Source of the DNA: Rhizophagus irregularis
Lineage: Eukaryota; Glomeromycota; Glomeromycetes; Glomerales; Glomeraceae
DNA: 64,000 nt
Direction of reading: 5' to 3'
Assembly (NCBI RefSeq): GCF_026210795.1
Contig: NC_089433.1
Location: 1,116,001 to 1,180,000, forward strand
The first letter of the stretch is position 1, and the number at the start of each line of letters is the position of its first letter. A model generated the notes under the pieces. That model was not told where the DNA came from, did not search any database, and saw nothing but the letters and a program-made list of their open reading frames with translations. This document shows, piece after piece, positions 1 to 11,250 of the stretch. A program made the position numbers and the translations under genes.

Positions 1-114
1 TATGAAGGAGAGGATTATAAAAAACTGATTAATAAATACAAAAATAATGGAGTAATCAAAGAATTTAGACATGAAACTTATAAGAACGTAGTAAATATGG
101 ACATTAAGATATGA
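1..114 (+). CDS. F-box family protein, C-terminal tail only (gene cut by window edge)
   Basis: The window opens inside a coding region. Frame 1 reads from base 1 to a TGA at 112-114 and encodes the last 37 residues of a protein. These residues (YEGEDYKKLINKYK, then NGVIKEF, then VVNMDIKI) are almost identical to the C terminus of the intact F-box gene at 1233-2726. The downstream flank (115-780) is also similar to the flank of that gene, so the two are recent tandem duplicates. The F-box itself lies outside the window. The identification rests entirely on similarity to the neighbouring paralog. Confidence 0.85.
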   Translation, partial: YEGEDYKKLINKYKNNGVIKEFRHETYKNVVNMDIKI

Positions 115-1232
115 GTAATATTTTAATAATATCACATTTTGGAATCAAATGAATGTATTAATATATAACAACTATCATATTAAGACCAAGTATTATTAAA
201 CGATTTTAACCTTCAAAATTTTCATTTAATATACGTTGCACTTGTGGGTTTAACGTTGTCAATTTTATCAAATTCCATATTTAAACATTTTTGCTTAAGC
301 TAATTAGTTGTACTTTGAAGCATTATTTATGGTCGCACAGAACAATCTAATTTGGCCAGAGTTTGGTTCAGTTGTTTAGGAATAATTAATTTATTTATTA
401 TCTTTTTAAAAAAAAAATAAATTGTTCAATATCATAAATATCATACAAATGTTGTATTTGATAGCATTTCCTGTCGCATTGTTAAGTTTATGTTTCATAA
501 CTAATGCCATTAAATCACCATATGCTTCACTTGAGTGATTAACATTAATTTCTGGTTGGATTCTAGGTATAAAATAAAGATTAATTTAGAACTGGTTTCA
601 CTATTTCTGTAAAAAGAATGTTTAAATATTCTTTGAAGTACAATCAAAATCTCTCTTTTCATGTCTAATGTGTATACATATTGTAAATATTTAAGTATTA
701 TAACCTTCAAAAATTTTGTAGATTTAATTACGAAATTTAATATTTACTTCATTTCACAAATGTAAAAATTTTGTCTATAAATAATCTTAACTCTCATTTT
801 TTTTAATGCTTTATTTCTGTTATCCAACGACTCCTAATAATAATTCATGATTTTTTTCTTGATATTCTCACAAATAATATTTATTTAAAAGATGGATAAA
901 AAGTTTGTCAATATTGGATAAAAAAATCTATCAATGTTATAATAAGTCTATCATTATTTAGTTTAAAAAGGTACAATATGTTTGGAACGCGTGATACACT
1001 GATACACATGAAGTATTTGACGTAATTGTTTTTGTTCTGTGAAACATTGTTTGATCATCAATTATCTTGTGCTCCTAATTTGGTTAATTAGCCGGAATTT
1101 AATTCCGTCGATATTTTATTTAATTGGAACTTATTCAATAATTTTCCTTGCCGATTAATATTTCAATACTTTGAAAGAATATATTTACTAATATCCCATT
1201 AAAAAAGATTTTTTTATTTTTTTAGACAAAGA
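115..1232. other. Intergenic spacer of the F-box tandem duplication
   Basis: There is no coding capacity here. The first part (about 115-780) is similar to the 3' flank of the next gene (2727-3290), and the last part (about 970-1232) is similar to 4165-4426. The spacer is therefore part of the duplicated unit (downstream plus upstream flanks). The last 150 bases carry the conserved upstream element annotated separately at 1092-1107. Confidence 0.7.
1092..1107 (+). promoter_or_regulatory. Conserved near-palindromic element upstream of F-box gene 1
   Basis: The near-palindrome CCGGAATTTAATTCCG lies 126 bases before the ATG at 1233. It follows an AATTTGGTTAATT stretch. Versions of the same block precede the other three intact paralogs at 4272, 13307 and 20692, at 120-175 bases from their ATGs. 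Conservation is seen directly; a role as a promoter or factor-binding site is inference and could also reflect shared descent of the flank. Confidence 0.45.
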
Positions 1233-2726
1233 ATGTTCAAACTTAATAAAGATATTCTTTTTCTAATATTTGAAGAATTGCAAGATGATTCGAAATCTCT
1301 CTTTTCATTCCTAATGGTCAATAGACTTTGGTGTGAAACAGTTATTCCGATTTTATGGAGGAATCCTTGGTGCTATGATATTGATTACAGTAATAAAAAT
1401 TATTTATTTATAATCGTTGCTTCTTATTTGTCTAATAATATTAAAGAATCCCTAACTAGACAAGGAATTCAATTACTGTCAGTTGAATATCAACCACTTT
1501 TGTTTGATTATTTATCTTTCTGTAGAAGTATTAATGTAAATACTTTAAATACTATATCTTCTATTGGATCATCTTTAGCTTATAATCAATTTCTTTTGCA
1601 ACAAGAATTTTATGGTCTCTTTATGAAGAAATTTTCAGAATTAAAGTATTTGGATATGAGATCAATTAGACATCAAATATTTTATTTTCCAGAAGCTAAG
1701 TTTCGCTTCGAATCACTTTGTGAATTAAAATGTGATACATCAGTTGATTCTTCGTATTTTTATGGATTGGCGCATTTATGTCAATATATACAGAGACTCG
1801 TCATTGTTAATACAGACCCAAGTGATTATTATGGGGTTTCTAAATTAATTGAAGTCCAGAAAAATTTAAAATATTTTGGATGGAAGGATGTCCATTCTAT
1901 ATATCGTCTATATCAGCCTGGGTATATTATAGAATCTTACAAACAGATTCTTCTTGCATTAGAAAAAAGTGCGAATATTATCAATCATTTAAATTTAAAC
2001 TTTATGTCTATTGATCGCACATTGCAAAGGGTACTCCCAAAATTTCATAAATTAAAAACATTGGCATATAATTTTAATAATTTCAGTGAAGAACAAATAA
2101 AAATGTGTGTTTATCGTGATCTTGAGATCCTTAAAATAGATCATTACGCTTTAAAAGCGGCCTCTATTATGATTGAAAATAACGGAGGATGTCTAAAGAA
2201 AATCTTATTGGAACCTTATGATTTTGATAAGCATGAAGTTGTTAACTTTAATGAGGATTCTCTTATTTTTATACGTAATATTCATAAAAATTGTCCTTCA
2301 ATTGAATATTTGTGTCTTATATTTTCACCATCAAATGAGCATTTTGCCGAACTTGAAAAATTATTAAAAAATTGCCAAAATTTGAAATCATTATTATTAG
2401 CTATGTTTGATTATACATATTATAAAGAATTGACTCATGAAGAAATTTTAGAATATGGAGAAAATTTATTAAGAATACTATTTAGTTCAGCACCGACCAA
2501 TATAAAAGAATTTAGATTTTGTGGTGATTTTGAATTCTCTTTAGAAGTTTTAGAAAAATTCTTAGAAACATGGGAGGGTTGTACACTTTCCATACTTACT
2601 TCAAATTATACTTATGAAGGAGAGGATTATAAAAAACTGATTAATAAATATAAATATAATGGAGTAATCAAAGAATTTAGATATGAAACTTATAAGAATA
2701 TGGTAAATATGGACATTAAGATATGA
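1233..2726 (+). CDS. F-box protein (paralog 1), 497 aa
   Basis: An intact single-exon gene encodes a probable F-box protein. The N terminus (residues about 3-46: LNKDILFLIFEEL, then SLFSFLMVNRLWCETVIPILW) matches the F-box pattern that binds Skp1 in SCF ubiquitin ligases. The remaining 450 residues are Leu/Ile/Asn-rich with irregular leucine-rich stretches such as CQNLKSLLLAM. They are the presumed substrate-binding part, but no exact LRR repeat is clear. The C-terminal block (ILTSNYTYEGEDYKKLINKYK) is shared by every paralog here. The start is the first ATG of the frame and lies just before the F-box core. The gene is closely related to the one at 4427. Substrate and biological role are unknown. 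Glomeromycotan genomes carry expanded F-box families, which fits this cluster. Confidence 0.9.
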   Translation: MFKLNKDILFLIFEELQDDSKSLFSFLMVNRLWCETVIPILWRNPWCYDIDYSNKNYLFIIVASYLSNNIKESLTRQGIQLLSVEYQPLLFDYLSFCRSINVNTLNTISSIGSSLAYNQFLLQQEFYGLFMKKFSELKYLDMRSIRHQIFYFPEAKFRFESLCELKCDTSVDSSYFYGLAHLCQYIQRLVIVNTDPSDYYGVSKLIEVQKNLKYFGWKDVHSIYRLYQPGYIIESYKQILLALEKSANIINHLNLNFMSIDRTLQRVLPKFHKLKTLAYNFNNFSEEQIKMCVYRDLEILKIDHYALKAASIMIENNGGCLKKILLEPYDFDKHEVVNFNEDSLIFIRNIHKNCPSIEYLCLIFSPSNEHFAELEKLLKNCQNLKSLLLAMFDYTYYKELTHEEILEYGENLLRILFSSAPTNIKEFRFCGDFEFSLEVLEKFLETWEGCTLSILTSNYTYEGEDYKKLINKYKYNGVIKEFRYETYKNMVNMDIKI

Positions 2727-3611
2727 ATAGTATTTCACATTTTGGAATCAATGTAATTAATATATAAATATTATAATATTACTAAGACCAAGTATTTAAT
2801 AAACGATTTAAACTTTCAAAATTTTCATTTAATATACGTTGAACTTAAGTTTTTGTTGTCAGTTTTATCAGTCCATATTTAGATTGAATATAACAAATTA
2901 TTTATGGTAGCACAGAACAATCTAATTTGATCGGTGTTTTGGTTCAATTGTTTAGGGATAATTTATTTATTTATTTATTTTAAAAAAAAAATTAGATTAC
3001 TCCATACCGTACAAATGTTGTATTTGATTAATTTAGAACGGTTTTCACTATTCTGGATAAAGAATGTCCAAATTCAATAAAGGTATTTTTTGAAGTACAA
3101 TCTAAATCCTTCTTTTCATGTCTAATATATACCTCATATTGTAAGTATTATAATAGATTATAACATTCAAAAATTTTGTAGATTTAAATTATAGAATGTA
3201 ATATTTATTTCGTTTATTATCTAATTTATCACAAATGTAAAAATTTTGTCTGTAAATAACACATTTTTTTTAATGCTTTATTTACTATTATCCCATGGTT
3301 TCTAATAATAATTCATGGTTTTTCTTTCTTTCGAATGATATATTAAAAAGATGGATAAAAAGTTTGTCAATATTTAGTTTGGAGTAATAAGAATAATAAG
3401 TCTATCGTTATTAGGTATATAAAAAGTTTTATGGTTGGAACCGTAAGTTATTTTTCCGTAAAATAATTATTACTTATTAAACTATAATTCACTTTTTTCA
3501 AGTTCACCGGTACGATATCAAAGAATTGTAAATCTATTCAGTAAAGTCAATTTTATAATTATGTGTGATAATATTTAAATAGAGGAAGTTGGGAAGATTG
3601 TAATTAAAATT

Positions 3612-4133
3612 GGTTATGGTACGTTCGCCAAGGCCATTTCGCTGAAGGGAAGTTTCGCTGAAGGGATTATTTCGTCGAATAGACGTTTTATCGAATAAAC
3701 ATTTCGCAATCCTTTTCCCCGAATCGTTCATTTCGTCGAAGGACATTACGCTGAAAATATTAATGATTAACATAATTGCTTAATCAATACAAAGAAAATA
3801 AAAAATGGTTCGGAAATTGATGATAAAATTGATTTTTTCCTTTACTGTAATTAAAATAAAATAAACAAATGCAACTTGTAATATGTGTGTAAATAATTCG
3901 TTTGTCTTATAAAAAAGAAAAGGAAATTGAAAATTCCATATCTTCGATCAAATGTCCCTTCGCCGAATTGGCTTCGGCAAAATGTCCTTCTGTAAAATGG
4001 TCATTCGGTAAAATATTTATTCGGGAAAATGGCATTTCAGCAAAATTGCACTTTGGTGAAACATCCCTTTGACGGAACTGCTTCGGTGAAATTGGTTTCG
4101 GTGAAATGGACTTTGGTGAAAAGTCCGGATACC
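3612..4133. mobile_element. Foldback/MITE element with periodic subterminal TTTCGNNGAA motifs
   Basis: This 522-bp element has imperfect inverted ends: it starts GGTTATGGTACG and its reverse complement starts GGTATCCGGAC. It is flanked by an identical 9-bp sequence ATTAAAATT at 3603-3611 and 4134-4142, which fits a Mutator-type target duplication, although the AT-rich sequence lowers certainty. Each arm carries a run of imperfect repeats about 15-16 bp apart (TTTCGCTGAAGGG in the left arm; the complement, GGTGAAATG and GGCAAAATG, in the right). A related element of almost the same length occurs at 26365-26881, and the motif recurs at 9941-10029, 20246-20395 and in the array 36029-37346. It has no coding capacity. 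Confidence 0.7.
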
Positions 4134-4271
4134 ATTAAAATTATAATTAGTAGCGAGTAATAAATTTAGTTTCGGAGTGTCGACAGTGTCGTACACGAAG
4201 TATTGACGTAATTGTTACGTTTTTCATTGTGATCATCATCTATATAGTATTCCTAATTTGGTTAATTCTTC

Positions 4272-4287
4272 TGGAATTTTAATTCCG
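4272..4287 (+). promoter_or_regulatory. Conserved near-palindromic element upstream of F-box gene 2
   Basis: The sequence TGGAATTTTAATTCCG lies 140 bases before the ATG at 4427. It is the counterpart of 1092-1107 with one substitution and one extra T. It is again preceded by AATTTGGTTAATT and followed by a TCGATATTTTATTTAATTGG-like stretch. Regulatory function is inferred only. Confidence 0.4.
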
Positions 4288-4426
4288 TCGATATTTTATT
4301 TAATTGGAACTTATTCAATAAACTTCCTTTTGCCGATTAATTTTTTAATACCTTGAAAGAATATATTTTCTAATATCCCTATTAAAAAGATTTTTTTAGA
4401 AATATTTTTAATTTTTTAGACAAAAA

Positions 4427-5899
4427 ATGTTCAAATTTAATAAAGATATTCTTTTTCTAATATTTGAAGAATTACAAGATGATTCGAAATCCCTCTTTTC
4501 ATATCTAATGGTCAATAGACTTTGGTGTAAAACAGTTACTCCGATTTTATGGAAGAATCCTTGGTGCTATGATATTGATTACAGTAATAAAAATTATTTA
4601 TTTATAATCATTGCTTCTTACTTGTCTGAAGATATTAAAGAATCCCTGACAAGAGAAGGAATTCAATTACCGCCAGTTACATATCAACCACTTTTATTTG
4701 ATTATATATCTTATTGTAGAAGTATTAATGTAAATACTTTGAATACTATAGCTTCTATTGGATCATCTTTAGCTTATAATCAATTTATTTTACAACAAGA
4801 ATTTTATGGTATCTTTATGAATAAATTTCCAGAATTAAAGTATTTGGATATGAGATCAATTAGACATCAAATATTTTATTTTCCAGGAGCTAGGGTTCGT
4901 TTCGAATCACTTTGTGAATTAAAATGTGATACATCAGTTAATTCATCATATTTTTATGGATTGGCGTATTTATGTCAATATATACAGAGACTCGTCATTG
5001 TTAATACAGACCCAAGTGATTATCATGGGGCTTCTAAATTAATTGAAGTCCAGAAAAATTTAAAGTATTTTGAATGGAAGGATGATCATGATATATATGC
5101 TCCTGGGCCAGATGGGGATTCTTATAAAGAGGTGCTTTTTGCATTAGAAGAAAGTGCGAATACTATCAACCATTTAGTTCTAGACTTTAAGTTTACTGAT
5201 CATACATCGCCAAAGGTAATCCCAAAACTTCATAAACTAAAAACATTGATAAATATTTTCAGTGATTTCAAAGAACAACAATTAAAAATGTGTGTTTATC
5301 ATGATCTTGAGATCTTTAAAATAGACTATTACAATTTAAAAGCGGCTTCCATTATAATTGAAAATAGCGGGGGATATTTAAAGAAAATCTTATTGGAACC
5401 TTATTATTTTAACAATTATGTTAATGATTTCAATGAAGATTCTCTTATTTTAATACGCAATATTCATAAATATTGTCCTACAATTGAATGTTTGTCTCTT
5501 ATATTTTCACCTTCAAATGAGCATTTTACCGAACTTGAAAAATTGCTAAAAAATTGCCAAAATTTGAAATCATTATTATTAGTTATGTTTGATCATGCAC
5601 AATCAACTCATGAAAACATTTTAGAATATGGAAAAAGTTTATTAGAAATATTAATTAGTTCAACACCAACCAATATGAAAGAAATTAGAATTTGTGGCGA
5701 GTTTGAATTCTCTTTAGAAGATTTAGAAGAATTCTTAGAATCATGGGACGGTTGCGCACTTTCCATACTTACTTCCGAATTTACTTATGAAAAAGAGGAT
5801 TATCAAGATCTAATTAATAAATATAAAAATAATGGAGTAATCAAAAATTTTATACGCGAATCTTATGAAAATGTAATAAATATTAATTTTAAGATGTGA
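4427..5899 (+). CDS. F-box protein (paralog 2), 490 aa
   Basis: An intact single-exon F-box gene and a close tandem paralog of 1233-2726. The F-box is at residues about 3-46 (FNKDILFLIFEEL, SYLMVNRLWCKTVTPILW). It shares the conserved middle block (YLDMRSIRHQIFYFPGA, then LCELKCDTSV, then QYIQRLVIVNTDPSDY) and the C-terminal ILTSEFTYEKEDY block. Differences from paralog 1 cluster around residues 220-300 and 395-420, including small in-frame deletions, so the presumed substrate-binding region is diverging faster than the F-box. It probably acts as an SCF adaptor. The substrate is unknown. Confidence 0.9.
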   Translation: MFKFNKDILFLIFEELQDDSKSLFSYLMVNRLWCKTVTPILWKNPWCYDIDYSNKNYLFIIIASYLSEDIKESLTREGIQLPPVTYQPLLFDYISYCRSINVNTLNTIASIGSSLAYNQFILQQEFYGIFMNKFPELKYLDMRSIRHQIFYFPGARVRFESLCELKCDTSVNSSYFYGLAYLCQYIQRLVIVNTDPSDYHGASKLIEVQKNLKYFEWKDDHDIYAPGPDGDSYKEVLFALEESANTINHLVLDFKFTDHTSPKVIPKLHKLKTLINIFSDFKEQQLKMCVYHDLEIFKIDYYNLKAASIIIENSGGYLKKILLEPYYFNNYVNDFNEDSLILIRNIHKYCPTIECLSLIFSPSNEHFTELEKLLKNCQNLKSLLLVMFDHAQSTHENILEYGKSLLEILISSTPTNMKEIRICGEFEFSLEDLEEFLESWDGCALSILTSEFTYEKEDYQDLINKYKNNGVIKNFIRESYENVININFKM

Positions 5900-6190
5900 T
5901 TACTATGCTACCATATTTTGTTATTATGATAGAAATTTTAAAATTATTTGTTGATTATATATTTATCAATTTATGGCGGGATTTATTTCATTTAACTGTT
6001 GAAAGTAGAAATTGTCAAAACCTTTTTAAACCTACTAGTTTAAAAATTATATAAATTATTTGTCATATAGTCACATGGTCGCACAGAAGATTTTTTATAT
6101 TTTGAAAGTTATTTCGCCTTTGTGTAAAATTATATTTAAAGTTATCTCTTGAAAAATATTTTAAAATCGTTTCTTGTTACTTTTAAATAA

Positions 6191-6660
6191 AGAATGTTAA
6201 ACTCAATAAAGATATTCTTTTCTTAATATTCTTGGTGCTATGATATCATGATAAAAATTATTTATTTCTTATTTTTATAAATTGGAATTTCTTTTTCGAA
6301 AAAACTATTCGGTACATATTTTCGTTATTGTTTATTCTACGTTAAGTATCATCACACGATAATATACTATCATTTTGCTTTTTGACGTACATACTGTGAT
6401 ATTAATAGTTAAAAAAAGGCTTATATCAAATAAGAATTAAAAAGTTAGTTGGTTTTTTTCTATTTTACTAGCCAGATGCCCACGTGAATACATATGTATA
6501 ATTATATATATACAGTATATAATAAGGATTAAGGAATTCAATTACCATTAAATCACTTTCGTTTGATTATTCATCTTTTTGCAAAATTATTTATATGAAA
6601 ACGATAACTTCTATTGGATCATTTTTAGCTTATAACAACAAGATATTTATGGCCTATAAC
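6191..6660 (+). pseudogene. Heavily decayed F-box paralog fragment
   Basis: Two short stretches match the F-box paralogs in order on the plus strand. At 6191-6260 there is a start-region remnant (ATGTTAAACTCAATAAAGAT) that jumps after the ILFLIF codons straight to the WCYDI codons, so about 40 codons are deleted. At 6532-6660 there is a remnant of the GIQLP to SLAYN part with frameshifts. The roughly 260 bases between them are not F-box sequence and look like an insertion. There is no usable reading frame. Confidence 0.65.
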
Positions 6661-7248
6661 TCAGTTATTGGATGAGAGATCAGTCTTTGACCGATATCTC
6701 TATTCCCCATCCAATAACTATTTAATATTACCTAAGATCTAAATGACTACCATTCAAACCAAATTATTGAGGGGAACCTGATTATGTCGATTTTATTTCT
6801 AATCTGGCAAGAAAATGAGGAGAATAAAGTTAGAAAAACATTAACAGTATAATTAATATGTAAAGTTAGATTAAACACACGTTATTAATACAGAATGTGG
6901 CGAGCAAAAACCTGTATATTTTTTATAATTTTTTTCATGGCTTTAAAATGAACAACTGCCAAATTTTTAATGGAACGTATACCATAGTTAAATCGCTTTC
7001 TTGAATTGCGGGCTAAAAAAACTGTCAATATACCTGAATATATTTTTTTTTGTTTAATCGCTCAGATTAATTAAAATTTTTCATAATAGTATGCACGTAT
7101 GATATTACCAAAATTATTTATTAACAAGCTTGTTCAAGTGAAAAAAATTAGACAATAAGGAGTTTAATTGCATAAATTATAAAATAAAGCACGTTTATTA
7201 TTTTAACTATAAAAACTTATAATCAATACTATTTAAATGAAATACATT
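6661..7248. other. AT-rich spacer between two convergent F-box pseudogenes
   Basis: I see no coding frame and no clear repeat family here. The plus-strand pseudogene ends near 6660 and the minus-strand pseudogene ends near 7249-7300, so this is the convergent 3' spacer between them. Confidence 0.5.
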
Positions 7249-9038
7249 TTAAAATGTTAACACATTATTAACAAATATGATAACATAATATTTAAATCTT
7301 AAATCAATATTAATTATATTAATAAAAGAATCACATCTAAAATCTTTAATTACTCCATTATTTTTATATTTATTAATCATTCTTTTATAATCTTTTATTT
7401 CATAAATATTTTCATAAATATAGTCGGGTGTAAGTATAGAAAGTTTCGATCCCTCCATTTTTCTAAAAATTCATCCAATGCTTCCAAAGAAAATTTAATA
7501 TAATGAAGAAATCTAATTTCTCTTAAATTAGTTGGTGCTGATTCAATTAATATTTTCAATAGTTCTTCACCATTTTCAAAATATTATTCTTCTAGTATTT
7601 CATCATTCGTATGTATCTCTAAAAGTAATGACTTTAAATTTTGACAAATTTTTAGTAATTTTTAATTTCATTAAAATGCTGCTTTAATGGTGGAAATACA
7701 AGAGACAAATATTCAATTGAAGGACAATTTTCATGAACCTTACGAATATAAATGAGAGAATCGTCATTAAAGTTTTTATATATTCATCAATATCATAAGA
7801 TGATCTAAATAAAATTATCTTTAGATGTTCTCCACTATTTTCAATTATAATAAAAGCTTTTTTTAATTCATAATGATTAATTTCAAAAATCTCAAGGTCA
7901 TGATAAACGCACATTTTTAATTGTTCTTCGTTAATAGACCAAAAATCCATTATCAACATTTTTAATTTATGAAATTTTGGGAGTATTTTTTGTAATATGC
8001 GATCTTTATATCGATAATTGAATAATAATTTCAAATAATTCATAATTGATATTATCCACCTTTTTTCCCAATGCAAGGAGAATCTCTTCATAAGGTTCTA
8101 ATTTAATAGTAGAAACCCCATTATCATCTTCCATTCACAATACTTTAAATTTTCTGAACTCCAATTATATTAGTTAATCCCATAATAATCATTCAGATTT
8201 ACATTTACAATGATGAGACTCTGTATATATTGACATAGCCAGCCCATAAATATGAAGAATCTATTGATTGATGTGTCACATGTTAATTCACAAAGTGATT
8301 CAAAACGAAACTTAGCTTCTGGAAAATAAAATATTTAATGCTTAATAGATTTCATATCAAAATACCTTAACTCTGAAAATTTTTTCATGAAGAGACCATA
8401 AAATTCTTTTTGTAAAAGAAATTGATTATAAGATCCAATAGAAGTTATAATTTTTATAGTATTTACACTAATACTTTAACAAAAGTAATTGATGTGAAAC
8501 ATCACGGCGGATTTATGAAATACCCTAAATTTGTCCGTCATGTCAAAGAAAATAAATATTTGACAGTCTTTTAGTCGCCAAATTTCCCAAATTTATTAGT
8601 GAACAGTCAAAAATGAGCCCTAAAAAATTTTTTTGTACCCCAAATCTTGCGTTTGACCAATTTTTCCAGTGTTAAAGGTGCGTCATATTTGACATTTTTT
8701 AGGAAAAAAGCTTAATGTTTCTGTAAGTCAATTTTAATTCCCCGAGGGCGAAGCAGGGTTTTTGCCAAATTTCATAAATCCGCCGCAATGACTAATGGTA
8801 ATTGAATTCCTTGTTTCGTTAAAGATTCTTTAATATCATCATAAAAAATAAGAAATAATTATAAATAAATAATTTTTATTATTATAATTAATATCATAAC
8901 ACCATGGATTTTCCATAATATTGGAATCACGATTTCACACCAAAGTCTATTGGTCATTAGGCATGAAAATAGGGATTTTGAATCATCTTTTAATTCTTCA
9001 AATATTAAGAAAAGAATATCTTTATTGAGTTTCGACAT
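7249..9038 (-). pseudogene. F-box pseudogene, frameshifted and split by a transposon
   Basis: Read on the minus strand, this starts at an ATG (9036-9038) with MSKLNKDILFLIFEEL, a clear F-box, and runs through the family blocks to LSILTPDYIYE and NKYKNNGVIKDF near 7330-7450. The frame is broken by several indels: only 7684-8091 and 7249-7458 stay open. The usual stop is mutated, so the tail reads on to 7249. A 291-bp inverted-repeat element (8500-8790) is inserted near codon 85-90, after GIQLP. It is the only F-box copy on this strand, facing the plus-strand copies. Non-functional as an F-box protein. Confidence 0.85.
8500..8790. mobile_element. MITE-like element inserted in the F-box pseudogene
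   Basis: The two ends are inverted copies of each other: the left end reads CGGCGGATTTATGAAAT at about 8505-8521 and the same sequence is found in reverse complement at 8769-8785. The match extends a further 5 bases outward with two mismatches. The element interrupts the otherwise collinear F-box pseudogene, so it is a real insertion. I could not define a target-site duplication with confidence. No ORF. Confidence 0.7.
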
Positions 9039-10574
9039 TTTTTTATCCCAACTTTGGATATTATTTTACGAAATGTTAAATTAATTTTTTTTTTAAAAAA
9101 AAAAATTAATAAATTAAATTGTGCAACAATAATGATGATCAAATAATGTTTCACATGACATTACGTAATCAATAACTTAAAATAATTCCTTATTAAAGTC
9201 TAAATATTATTTTCCAGTTTATTTCCTAGAACATCAATTTACTTCAATTAATTGAACAATCATTACATACAATAATTAACTTAATAACATCGCTAACAAT
9301 TCTTATTTAATATTGGCAATGGTAGCTCATCGGATGATCATTAATTGACGTACATCATACAGTCCATACATACTAATCGAACTCCGAACTCTTGGCGGTT
9401 TCCGGAATTTTTCTTCGGGCTTTATTGTACTCGTGACTTTATTTGTAAAATGTACGGATGTTATCAAATAAGTCTCTTCTTGTAGATATTTACATTAAAG
9501 TAATAATGAATTATCAGTTTTATTGAAATAAGCATAGCTTTACAGAAATTTGTATATCTAAAAAATATGTCAAAAGAAATACAAATGTGATATGTCTATC
9601 ATATTTTTAAGTCTATTGTAACTCGATAATAACAACTGGATCCGTTAATCCGGATATCAGATTTTGAGGTTATCCGTTCAATCCGAATAAACGGATAATT
9701 TTTATCCGAATTATCCGGATATCGAGGCCAATTTATAATTCCGGCCAGAATTGTCATTCGTGAAGTCTAACATTTTGATAGCCGCCCACAAAAAATAGAG
9801 ACATTGTGTAACATGAATTCCTCGAAGAATCTAGAGTTATGGACGTGTAATTCGATACAAAGAACCCTTCGGTTTTTGCCTCAAATTCGTTACAAGATTA
9901 TAGCTAAGGAATTAAAGTATTTAATTGGCTGATTCGTTATACCGTAACAAGGAATTTTTCCTTTGGCGAGATGAATTCGGTGAAATGAGTTTTGGCAAAA
10001 TAGATTTCAGTGAAACGTACTGTAACCGCCTTTATACTATATGATAATAATATGAGAATTGAGAAAACTTGAAAAGGATAATTAATCAGATCTCAGAAAA
10101 ATTAGATCTAATTGTGTTGAATTTTATACATTATTGGTTGATGAGAATAACATCAAATTACATATTATATTGAGTATGAAAGTAGAGCTGCGACCTGTTA
10201 TCTGTTTACCCGGATACAATCTGGGTATACTCAGGTATTTATGAATATCTGGGCTATGGAATAGCAAACGGGTAAAAGTGAGTAATACCCACTTTGTATC
10301 TGTTTTTATGTTAATGCATATATACCCATAGGTAATTACTCCAACTGAAAATGAAATGTTGCCAGAGTTAAGACGTTAACTCTGGCCAGAATGTTTATAT
10401 TGGTTTAATTTTTGGCCGAATGAAATGTTATTTAATCTGGTAAAATTAAAACTTTCAGCCAGAATTGAGGTGTGCTGACGGTATATCATAATTGAGTTTT
10501 GACGTTTTTTGATCCAAAGATAAATCTTCTATAATTGAAATTTTTGAAAGAAGACAATTTTGCAATTGAAATTC

Positions 10575-11250
10575 TTGTAATTAGTCAACTTTGGATACTA
10601 TTTTACGAAATACTAAATTAATTTTTTTTTAAATGGTGCAACCAAAATTGTAATCAAATAATGTTTCACATGAAATTATGTAATCAATAACTTAAAAGTC
10701 GGGAAATAAACGAAAATAATAGACACTTAAAAAACTTTAATAAGGAATTATTTTAAGAACATCAATTATTTCAATGAATTGAACAAATCTAATACAATCA
10801 TTACATACACTCATTAACTTAATAACATCGCTAACAATTCTTATTTAATATTGGCAAGGGTATTATAATTAATCGAGTTTGGTACGAAATCTCGAAGCTT
10901 AGAATCCCGAAGGTTACAATATCCGACACTTAAATCCCAAAAAATAAAAATAACGAAATGTTATAATTCCGACATTTCATAAGCCTGACTTCATAAGCTC
11001 GAAATTCAAAATACCGAAATGAAAAATCTTGAAATTTCATTAATAAAAGAAAGAAAATCGGTAGAAGTGTCGGGATTATAAAATTTCGAGCTTCGGGATT
11101 TTAGATGGATCCCCATTAATCGACATACACCATACAGTTACATACTAATCGAGCTCCGAACTCTCAGCAGTTCCAGGACTTTTCTCCGGGTTATTTTTTC
11201 TTCTTTGTTGTACTCGCGACTTTATTCGTAAAATGTACAAAATACTATCC
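10575..11250. repeat. Second copy of the F-box pseudogene 5' flank, split by a foldback insertion
   Basis: The stretch from CAACTTTGGATACTATTTTACG near 10579 through the block ACATCGCTAACAATTCTT (10826) to CGAGCTCCGAACTCTC (11148) repeats 9045-9400 in the same order. The copy is interrupted at about 10862-11105 by a roughly 245-bp insert rich in CCCGAAG, TCCGAC and complementary TCGGGAT motifs, which can fold on itself. No F-box coding sequence remains next to this second flank. Confidence 0.6.

Larger units (their letters stand above)
2727..4426. other. Intergenic spacer, second F-box unit, holding a foldback transposon
   Basis: About 2727-3500 and 4143-4426 repeat the flanks seen around the first F-box unit. 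Between them sits the inverted-repeat element 3612-4133, described separately. That element explains much of why this spacer is longer than the first one. The conserved near-palindrome upstream of paralog 2 is at 4272-4287. No gene is visible; the small minus-strand ORF at 3534-3773 lies largely in the transposon arm. Confidence 0.65.

Noticed and set aside
6271-6531. Defined transposon between the two F-box fragments
   Set aside because: The stretch is clearly not F-box sequence, but I see no inverted ends or target duplication.
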